NCBI GenBank assembly: GCA_030630245.1
Contig: DAOVNL010000074.1
Coordinates: 1-5,386 of the forward strand
DNA length: 5,386 bases
Origin: Candidatus Omnitrophota bacterium
GTDB lineage: Bacteria > Omnitrophota > Gorgyraeia > B26-G9
Direction: 5' to 3'
Below the pieces are notes generated by a model. It was not told the DNA's origin and made no database searches. It saw only the letters and a program-made list of their open reading frames with translations. Shown here piece by piece: positions 1-4,825 of this stretch. A program made the position numbers and the translations under genes. The stretch's first letter is position 1; each line of letters begins with the position of its first letter.

Positions 1-1
1 A

Positions 2-1009
2 GCTGAACAAGCTTCTCAAACAGTCAAAGAGATTTTTAATTCATATATAACAGCTCAATCAACCGCAAACATTTATCAGGACCTTCAAAATAAGAATATC
101 AAATTATCTAAAAGCAGAATTTCATCAATCTTAAGAAATCCTATTTATACAGGTAAGCTGAGATACTCAGGTCAAGATCATCCGGGAAATCATGAAGCTA
201 TAATCTCAGAGGAAATCTTTAATCTAACCCAGGAACTTCATAAGCGGAAACAGCGAAACTTGCGAATGTATAAAAATTATCCGCTTGCCGGACTAGTGCA
301 CTGCGAAGAATGTGGTTCTTATATGACACCTTGCCACACTAATAAAAAATCGCGCGGCAAGATAAGAAGATACTATTATTACCGCTGTACAAGCACCTTC
401 AAGAAAGACTGGAAAAACTGCAAGACAAAACAGGTAAGCGCGAACAGGTTAGAGAATTTTATTTTTGATAACCTGCAAAGAATCTCCCTCGATAAGCAGT
501 ATATTGATAGTTTGATATTCAAGCTTACTCATGCCGCGCCGGACGGCCGCAGTGGACTCGAACTAACGTTCGATTCCTCGAAAATCTCTGCTGAGATTTT
601 CGCGCACACCCTCCAGGCCCTGGCCGCTGGCATCCGGTCTCGTCGAGGAACTGACAAAACACTTTTCCTCAAAAAACACATCAAAAATATAAAATATTCC
701 CCCTCCCAAATAAAAATAAGTCTTTTTGTTTCAAAGAGTTCTGACAATGCTTTTTTGAATCCCCCCGCTTTAAAAGATTCAAATAAAAAAGAGAAAACCC
801 GTTCAGGATTTTCTCCTTTTCTTCACGAACCGAAGGTTCGTAACTCAAAATTTGGCTCCCCCGCGAGGACTCGAACCTCGGACAAATTGGTTACAGGAAT
901 TTCCTTGAGTTTCCTTAAGGCCTGGACTATCTCATCTCCATATCTGCAAACAGATTTAGGAGCCGGGCGCTTCGCGCCGCTTTCGCGGAACTACTTCCTT
1001 GCGGAATAG
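2..1009 (+). CDS. Large serine recombinase, C-terminal part (5' truncated by window edge; tail reads through antisense tRNA)
   Basis: The frame is open from base 2, so the N-terminal catalytic resolvase domain lies outside the window. Residues 1-80 of the visible part match the end of the 'Recombinase' domain, with the typical NPIYTGKLRY stretch and the EAIISEEIFNL motif. A recombinase zinc-ribbon follows, with Cys at visible residues 101, 104, 129 and 140 (HCEEC ... YYYYRC ... NC). The segment ending KHIKNIKYSPSQIKISLF (to about base 730) resembles the usual C-terminal beta segment of this family. Such enzymes cut and rejoin DNA through a serine-DNA link and move phages or integrative elements. 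No stop codon follows the family-like end. The frame crosses a terminator, the antisense of the tRNA-Asn 3' exon and part of its intron, and stops at TAG 1007-1009, so the last 80 or so residues are probably not native protein sequence. Family assignment is firm; the true C-terminus is uncertain. Confidence 0.9.
   Translation, partial: AEQASQTVKEIFNSYITAQSTANIYQDLQNKNIKLSKSRISSILRNPIYTGKLRYSGQDHPGNHEAIISEEIFNLTQELHKRKQRNLRMYKNYPLAGLVHCEECGSYMTPCHTNKKSRGKIRRYYYYRCTSTFKKDWKNCKTKQVSANRLENFIFDNLQRISLDKQYIDSLIFKLTHAAPDGRSGLELTFDSSKISAEIFAHTLQALAAGIRSRRGTDKTLFLKKHIKNIKYSPSQIKISLFVSKSSDNAFLNPPALKDSNKKEKTRSGFSPFLHEPKVRNSKFGSPARTRTSDKLVTGISLSFLKAWTISSPYLQTDLGAGRFAPLSRNYFLAE
579..602. repeat. Perfect 10-bp inverted repeat inside the recombinase gene
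   Basis: CGAAAATCTC (579-588) and GAGATTTTCG (593-602) are exact inverted copies around the 4-base loop TGCT. Just upstream, 554-577 forms another hairpin: GGACTCGAAC and GTTCGATTCC around TAAC, with one mismatch. TTCCTCGA (574-581) also recurs inverted at 643-650, so the whole block can fold. It lies in a stretch visibly richer in GC than its surroundings, and the recombinase frame stays open through it. Function unknown. Confidence 0.6.
781..815 (-). terminator. Intrinsic terminator downstream of tRNA-Asn
   Basis: Read on the minus strand, GAGAAAATCC (815-806) pairs completely with GGGTTTTCTC (800-791) over 10 bp, including one T-G wobble, around the loop TGAAC. TTTTTTATTT follows at once (790-781). 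It lies 38 bases past the tRNA 3' end and would end the tRNA transcript. On the plus strand the stem is followed by a weaker CTTTTCTT run, so it may also act on the converging recombinase transcript. Confidence 0.85.
825..841 (-). repeat. 7-bp hairpin between tRNA-Asn and its terminator
   Basis: ACGAACC (825-831) and GGTTCGT (835-841) are perfect inverted copies around a 3-base loop. It sits 11 bases beyond the tRNA CCA end and would form in the tRNA 3' trailer. It might mark a processing site or assist termination; this is inference. Confidence 0.5.
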
Positions 1010-1223
1010 TCTCTGCACCTTCCCTCGCCGTTTATCTTCGCAAAACAAAGCTATGGGGGCTTGGCTCAGGATTCCCTTATGGTTTATAAAAATACCACTT
1101 AGGCTTTCCTGAATTCACCCGGTTTTCATCTTGATGTTTCCACCAAGAGCTGCTATTTTAGAATGGAGCAAAACTCCATTCTCCGACTACAGCCAATCGC
1201 TCTACCAACTGAGCTACAGGGGA
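853..1223 (-). tRNA. tRNA-Asn(GUU), interrupted by a group I intron
   Basis: The 5' exon is 1223-1189 (35 nt) and the 3' exon 893-853 (41 nt). Joined, they give exactly 76 nt. The acceptor stem is TCCCCTG/CGGGGGA with one G-U pair. The D arm is GCTC-AGTTGGTA-GAGC, the anticodon stem ATTGG/CCAAT and the anticodon loop CTGTTAA. The variable loop has 5 nt, the T arm is CGAGG-TTCGAGT-CCTCG, and G73 plus an encoded CCA close the gene. Anticodon GUU and G73 are the Asn identity elements. A one-base shift of the splice sites would give GUA (Tyr), but bacterial tRNA-Tyr has a long variable arm, and the shift would lose both the U at the 5' site and the terminal intron G. The intron separates anticodon bases U35 and U36, so the gene cannot work without splicing. 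It is the last minus-strand gene before a strong terminator. A possible -10 (TATAAA, 1243-1238) lies about 15 bases upstream, with no convincing -35. Confidence 0.95.
894..1188 (-). ncRNA. Group I self-splicing intron in tRNA-Asn (IC3-like core, no ORF)
   Basis: The 295-nt intron begins after U35 and ends in G (base 894). P1: exon GGCTGT (1194-1189) pairs with the guide GCAGCT (1153-1148), placing the conserved U-G pair at the splice site. P2: CTTGGTG-GAAA-CATCAAG (1147-1130). P3: CCGGGTG (1122-1116) with CGCCCGG (969-963). P4: TCAGG (1112-1108) with CCTGA (1070-1066). P5: 1103-1094 with 1083-1075. P6: GCC (1065-1063) with GGT (1019-1017). P7: GACTA (1011-1007) with TAGTC (929-925). P8: CTCC/GGAG (962-959 with 939-936), extended by ATCTG/CAGAT. 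The P4/P6 segment ATCCTGAGCCAAG and the P7 segment GGTGCAGAGACT are close to those of cyanobacterial tRNA-Leu introns. Odd points are a 9-bp hairpin inside the P1 loop and two GNRA-capped hairpins between P7 and P3. There is no homing-endonuclease ORF. It should splice in two guanosine-dependent transesterifications. Confidence 0.93.
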
Positions 1224-1257
1224 ACCGATTTTTTGTTTTTATATTTCTCAATGAGCG

Positions 1258-1284
1258 TTTTACTTTTTACTTTTCACTTTTTAA
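1258..1284. repeat. Short imperfect tandem repeat, TTTTNAC unit
   Basis: TTTTAC, TTTTTAC, TTTTCAC and TTTTTAA follow one another between the tRNA 5' end and the end of the membrane-protein gene. It is an AT-rich, low-complexity run in the region where the tRNA promoter should lie. No function is evident. Confidence 0.4.
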
Positions 1285-1332
1285 TGTTATAGCTTTGTAA
1301 CTTTGCTGAAAACATTGTATGATTTTTTACTT

Positions 1333-1349
1333 CCTGCATTAAATACAGG
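1333..1349. repeat. Inverted repeat downstream of the membrane-protein gene
   Basis: On the minus strand CCTGTAT pairs with ATGCAGG, including one T-G wobble, about 20 bases after the stop codon of the 1369-2172 gene. TTTTA/TAAAA outside it (1325-1329, 1350-1354) could lengthen the stem across a bulge. No T-run follows on the minus strand, so it is not a standard intrinsic terminator there. Transcription may continue into the tRNA. Confidence 0.35.
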
Positions 1350-1368
1350 TAAAAGCATATTTATTTTT

Positions 1369-2172
1369 TTATTCTGCTGCTGCCGGCTGCTCTTCGGATT
1401 GAATTATGCCTAAAAGATAGATCATTATGCACGTAGCGGAAAATACACCGATCGCTCCGTTGACTAATGAGGTCAGAATAATGCTGATCGCAGCAGCACC
1501 CATGCCCTGAATAGCATTGCCCAACAAAGATGCGATCATATTCACAAAGAATGAAACAACAAATATGCAAATAGCCAATAAAAAGAAAACCCCCACGGTT
1601 TTCCAGAAATATTTCTTTATAAAGGAAAAACTCCGCGCTAAAGAATCACGCACTCCGATGTTGTTGATCACCGTAAAATACTGGCTTATAAGTATCGGCA
1701 TGGCCACAATAGCTACAGCAATAAGCGTAAGCAGTAAAACAATTCCTCCGATAATATTAAAAAAGATATTGTCTCCCCCGCCAAAAGCTATAAATATCCC
1801 GGTCAGGAAAGCGCCGACAATCCAAAATAAAATTGTAATTAAACCACCGATAATATTAAGGCCTAAAAGGCGTAAAAAATATTTGGAGCAATTGCTTATG
1901 AATTCGCCCATATTAAGACTGCCTGTCTTTAAAACAGACAACACTGATGAAAATAAACCGCCTTCTATAAAAATCCATGTCAGCATCATCAGGAGAAATA
2001 CTATAACCATAGGGCCGGCAATCTCGGCAATCTTGTCCGGGGTAGGATTAAGGCCGATGAGCATCAGCATGACAAAAGCGCTAATACAGTTAAATACGCA
2101 CAGTATAGCCATTGGCGGAAGAACATCCTTAAATGCCGCGCCCCCTTGCTTAATCACCTCTAAAACTTTCAT
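1369..2172 (-). CDS. Integral membrane protein of unknown function, about six TM segments
   Basis: This 267-residue protein is not recognised at family level with certainty. It has a short cytoplasmic-looking N-terminus (MKVLEVIKQGGAAFKDVLPP). Hydrophobic stretches follow at about 18-41, 52-72, 104-130, 135-165, 190-216 and 225-258. Between the fourth and fifth lies a polar loop with SQYFTVINNIGVRDSLARSF, a layout also seen in poorly characterised membrane families related to the glycerophosphodiester phosphodiesterase membrane domain; this link is tentative. The acidic, Ala-rich tail ends SEEQPAAAE. No catalytic motif or signal peptide is seen. The ATG at 2172-2170 is well supported by an AAAGGAG Shine-Dalgarno site (2184-2178) five bases upstream. 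The gene follows recR after 117 bases containing an inverted repeat, so it may be transcribed separately or from the dnaX-recR operon. Confidence 0.85.
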   Translation of the reverse strand: MKVLEVIKQGGAAFKDVLPPMAILCVFNCISAFVMLMLIGLNPTPDKIAEIAGPMVIVFLLMMLTWIFIEGGLFSSVLSVLKTGSLNMGEFISNCSKYFLRLLGLNIIGGLITILFWIVGAFLTGIFIAFGGGDNIFFNIIGGIVLLLTLIAVAIVAMPILISQYFTVINNIGVRDSLARSFSFIKKYFWKTVGVFFLLAICIFVVSFFVNMIASLLGNAIQGMGAAAISIILTSLVNGAIGVFSATCIMIYLLGIIQSEEQPAAAE

Positions 2173-2218
2173 ACTGTCTCCTTTGTAGATGGTTAACCGC
2201 TATATACGTTTGCCTCCC

Positions 2219-2244
2219 CCTCAAGGGAAAATATTTGCTTGAGG
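2219..2244. promoter_or_regulatory. Inverted repeat in the leader of the membrane-protein gene (possible operator or attenuator)
   Basis: CCTCAAG (2219-2225) and CTTGAGG (2238-2244) are perfect inverted copies around an AT-rich 12-base centre that itself holds the palindrome AAATATTT. It lies 47-72 bases upstream of the ATG of the membrane-protein gene and about 45 bases after the recR stop. There is no T-run on either strand directly after the stem, which argues against a simple terminator. A protein-binding operator or an mRNA hairpin are both possible. Confidence 0.45.
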
Positions 2245-2289
2245 AAAATGTATTGTAAACAAAAATTTTAGCAAGAATATACACTATTG

Positions 2290-2895
2290 TCAAGCGCTAA
2301 CTTCCCGGCGGCCCTCGAAAGCCTCAGAAATAGTAGCCTTGTCAATATGCCCGATATTACTGCCTACAGGTATGCCCCTGGCAATGCGCGTGATCCTTAC
2401 TTTTAAAGGGGTAAGCAGCTGTCTTAAATACTGCGCCGTTGTCTCTCCGTCACGGTTTGAACTGGTCGCAATGATCACTTCCTCTATCTTTTCTTCTTTT
2501 ATGCGCGATATCAGCTGCTTTAAAGGCAGATCCCCGGGGCCTGTACCCTCTAAAGGGGAAAGCCTGCCCCAGAGCACATGATATAAACCCGCGTATCTAT
2601 CGGTGCTCTCGATGGCAATCACATCCTGAGGGTCCTCTACCACACATAATATCTTGTCCCTGTTGTGTTTTTTCCGGCAAATAGGACACTCATCATCCTC
2701 GGCAAAATAGTTGCAGGCCTTGCATTTCCTGGTTTTTTCCTTAGCTAAGATGATCGCCTCGGCAAGCGCCTTGGATCTCTGCGGCGAAGACTTCAGAAGA
2801 TGCAGCGCCATCCTCTCTGCTGATTTAGGTCCTATGGTCGGCAGCTTTGACAACTCCTGTATAAGTATTTCTAAGAATTTTGTATAACCGCGCAT
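2290..2895 (-). CDS. recR: Recombination mediator protein RecR
   Basis: RecR acts with RecO (and RecF) to load RecA on SSB-coated single-stranded DNA during gap repair. The protein has 201 residues, the normal family length. The helix-hairpin-helix LPTIGPKSAERMALHLL is at 18-34. The zinc finger has Cys 58, 61, 70 and 73. A Toprim fold starts at ILCVVEDPQDVIAIE (82-96), with Glu87 in its usual place. The YHVLWGRLSPLEGTGPGDL segment follows, with Trp where Gly is common. The C-terminus has RIARGIPVGSNIGHIDKATISEAFEGRRE, the family's closing motif. It begins 6 bases after the dnaX stop codon with no clear Shine-Dalgarno site, so translation is probably coupled to dnaX. The frequent dnaX-ybaB-recR order is reduced here to dnaX-recR. 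Confidence 0.97.
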   Translation of the reverse strand: MRGYTKFLEILIQELSKLPTIGPKSAERMALHLLKSSPQRSKALAEAIILAKEKTRKCKACNYFAEDDECPICRKKHNRDKILCVVEDPQDVIAIESTDRYAGLYHVLWGRLSPLEGTGPGDLPLKQLISRIKEEKIEEVIIATSSNRDGETTAQYLRQLLTPLKVRITRIARGIPVGSNIGHIDKATISEAFEGRREVSA

Positions 2896-2901
2896 TATAG
2901 T

Positions 2902-4683
2902 TTATTCGTTTGTTGGGATAATCCTGCCGTTAAAAACATCCATGGCAGACTGGATGAAATCATTAAAATCCCGCCCTTCCCGCGAATCATCAGCATCCGC
3001 GGAAAAAGATTCCTCCTTAACCGGCTTATCATCCTCTTTGTCTTTGGGCAGCTCCTGACAGGCAAGCATGTCCATTTTTACTCTTGTCTCTAAAAGATTG
3101 CTTGCCGCTTTCTCAATCATCTCTAAATTTTTGATCTCCATCAGGTTTTCCCGATGAAATTCACATTCCTTTAAAAAGCCTATCTCTACCACATTGTTCC
3201 GTACCTTAAGCGGCCTGCCCTCAGCAAGATACATACCAACGCTTATCTTTTTCTTGCGTACCTGCTTGATCAAAATCGGCCAGGCCTTCCAGACAGAATC
3301 CATCGTTAATGGTGAGAGCTCCGTTGGTGTGCTTAAAGCGCTTGGCAGCGCCTCCTGAAGCTTCTCCTGTTCTGCCTTCATGCCCTCCTCCGGCGCAGAA
3401 CCGCCCTCTGCAGGCTTTACCTGAGAAATCTCTGTGGAAGAAGCTGCCTTTTTTATTGTTTTTGCCGGCTGGGGTTCATCATGAACAACTTGCTTACTGC
3501 TTTTACTGTTGCTGCCGGACGCAAAAGACCCGTGGGTAAGCTTTTTAAGCTTATCTTCTAAAACCCGCATTTTCTCAAGTAATAACTTGGCAGGCAGCAA
3601 TTCATGCTGCTTTGAAAGCTTAAGCAGCGCCGTCTCAAGCATCAGCCTGCCCATGCCCTGGCGCTTCATGCGCTCCTGAGCCTGCAGCAATACCGCAATG
3701 CAGTAAAGAATATTTTCCAGCTTGAATTTACTGCTCTGCTTTTTAATCTTTTCTTTATCCTCTTTGGGCAGGGCTACCAGTTTTTCACTTTCGCATTTGA
3801 CGAGCATCATGTCCCGGAAATGCTCGATAAACGCGTTCATCAGCTGCGCCGGATCCTTACCTTCCTGAATAAGATCGTTGAGCATCATCATGTTCTGAGA
3901 AATATGCTCCTGCTGTAATTTATCAACAATATCAAAAACCGCTTTTTTGGACACAAGCCCCAGCACAGAACTTACCGCGCTTAAGGTGACCTTGCCCTGG
4001 CTGAAACTGTTCAGCTGATCAAGAATAACTTCCGCATCGCGCAGACTGCCGTCAGCGCTTTTGGCGATAGCGTATAATGCCTCTTCTTCGCATTCTATAG
4101 ATTCCTGCTTAATAAGCTTCTTCAGTTTATTGATGATCCCCTCGGCTGTTATCCTGCGGAAATCAAAACGCTGACAGCGGGAAAGAATAGTCGGCAGAAC
4201 TTTGTGCGGCTCAGTTGTCGCGAAAATAAATTTTACATGCGCCGGCGGCTCTTCAAGCGTCTTAAGCAGCGCGTTGAATGCCTCGGTCGTTAACATGTGG
4301 ACTTCATCTATAATATATATTTTGAACTTGCTGGCGCTTGGCGCAAATTTTACGTTTTCCCTGAGCGTTCTTATCTCATCAATTCCTCTGTTTGAGGCGC
4401 CGTCTATCTCCAGCACATCCATGCTTTTGCCCGCGCTTATCTCCTGGCAGGCAACACATTTGTTGCAGGGCTTTTGCGTCGGGCCCTCCTTGCAGTTCAA
4501 TGCTTTTGCCAGTATTCGCGCTGTTGATGTTTTCCCTATGCCCCTGGGCCCGGAAAAAAGATACGCGTGAGCAATGTTGTCCTGCGCAATAGCATTTTTC
4601 AGAGTAGTGGCAATGTGCTCCTGGTCGATTATTTCATCAAAATCCTTGGGCCGGTATTTGCGCGCGTAAGCAAGATGCGACAC
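2902..4683 (-). CDS. dnaX: DNA polymerase III subunit gamma/tau (clamp-loader ATPase)
   Basis: DnaX is the AAA+ motor of the clamp loader, which opens the sliding clamp onto primed DNA and ties polymerase cores together. From the GTG at 4683 the protein has 593 residues and begins with the family's ARKYRP segment. Walker A GPRGIGKT is at 45-52, four zinc Cys at 64, 73, 76 and 79, Walker B DEVH at 126-129, sensor-1 ATTEP near 155-159, the SRC arginine finger at Arg169 and the sensor-2 segment GSLRDAE further on. After domain III comes a low-complexity Ser/Lys/Pro linker (about 380-440), then a DnaX C-terminal domain (WKAWPILIKQVRKKKISVGMYL ...). An ATG at 4728 would add 15 basic residues, but it has no Shine-Dalgarno site and lies almost on the predicted transcription start. 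The GTG has AAAGG (4696-4692) eight bases upstream. A slippery A AAA AAG lies in the linker. recR follows after 6 bases. Confidence 0.97.
   Translation of the reverse strand: MSHLAYARKYRPKDFDEIIDQEHIATTLKNAIAQDNIAHAYLFSGPRGIGKTSTARILAKALNCKEGPTQKPCNKCVACQEISAGKSMDVLEIDGASNRGIDEIRTLRENVKFAPSASKFKIYIIDEVHMLTTEAFNALLKTLEEPPAHVKFIFATTEPHKVLPTILSRCQRFDFRRITAEGIINKLKKLIKQESIECEEEALYAIAKSADGSLRDAEVILDQLNSFSQGKVTLSAVSSVLGLVSKKAVFDIVDKLQQEHISQNMMMLNDLIQEGKDPAQLMNAFIEHFRDMMLVKCESEKLVALPKEDKEKIKKQSSKFKLENILYCIAVLLQAQERMKRQGMGRLMLETALLKLSKQHELLPAKLLLEKMRVLEDKLKKLTHGSFASGSNSKSSKQVVHDEPQPAKTIKKAASSTEISQVKPAEGGSAPEEGMKAEQEKLQEALPSALSTPTELSPLTMDSVWKAWPILIKQVRKKKISVGMYLAEGRPLKVRNNVVEIGFLKECEFHRENLMEIKNLEMIEKAASNLLETRVKMDMLACQELPKDKEDDKPVKEESFSADADDSREGRDFNDFIQSAMDVFNGRIIPTNE
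3448..3454 (-). promoter_or_regulatory. Candidate programmed frameshift site in dnaX (A AAA AAG)
   Basis: On the minus strand the bases 3454-3448 read A AAA AAG in the dnaX frame (ATA AAA AAG GCA), at codons 411-412 counted from the GTG start (426-427 from the ATG). This is the same heptamer in the same phase as the E. coli dnaX site, and at about the same place, just after domain III. A -1 shift would give a gamma-like protein with a 75-residue tail ending at TGA 3223-3221. A +1 shift would stop after 9 residues at TAA 3419-3417. No upstream Shine-Dalgarno stimulator or strong downstream stem-loop was found, so use of the site is unproven. Confidence 0.45.
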
Positions 4684-4728
4684 TTTAAAAACCTTTCTCT
4701 TTCTTGTTGATCCTTTACCCGCTTTCAT

Positions 4729-4825
4729 ATGACACGTAAAAATTTTATACTATACTTCTTACGCATTCAACGGGATAAATTCGACCTTATACCTTAGCTT
4801 CACTATCGTTCCCTAAGTTATGATC
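4729..4825. other. Intergenic region between the exchanger gene and dnaX
   Basis: It holds the putative dnaX promoter and, just after the exchanger stop codon, a weak inverted pair CTTAG/CTAAG without a T-run. No convincing intrinsic terminator or small ORF is seen, so read-through from the exchanger gene into dnaX is possible. Confidence 0.5.
4742..4770 (-). promoter_or_regulatory. Putative sigma-70-type promoter for dnaX-recR
   Basis: TTGAAT (4770-4765), a 17-base spacer and TAAAAT (4747-4742) match the housekeeping consensus at 4/6 and 5/6 positions. The predicted start near 4735 gives a leader of about 50 bases before the GTG at 4683, but only about 7 before the alternative ATG at 4728. 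It sits in the gap after the exchanger gene, so dnaX could be transcribed independently of that gene. Confidence 0.5.

Noticed and set aside
550..580. T-arm-like sequence resembling a second tRNA or tRNA fragment
   Set aside because: No acceptor, D or anticodon stems can be drawn around it on either strand, and the recombinase frame continues through it.
1189..1223. Reading the split tRNA as tRNA-Tyr(GUA), because GTA follows CT in the unspliced 5' exon
   Set aside because: The variable loop is short, base 73 is G, and the splice rule of U before and G at the end of the intron gives GUU. The Tyr reading fails all three.
1224..1300. Promoter for the tRNA (TATAAA at 1243-1238, TATAAC further upstream)
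   Set aside because: Neither -10-like box has an acceptable -35 at 16-18 bases in this AT-rich repeat region, so no promoter was entered as a feature.
1517..2188. Long open frame on the plus strand opposite the membrane-protein gene
   Set aside because: It is the antisense of a gene with a strong Shine-Dalgarno site and clear transmembrane segments. Its own protein has no recognisable domain.
4202..4592. Two overlapping plus-strand open frames opposite dnaX
   Set aside because: They lie wholly within the Walker A/Walker B coding region of dnaX and are shadows of it.
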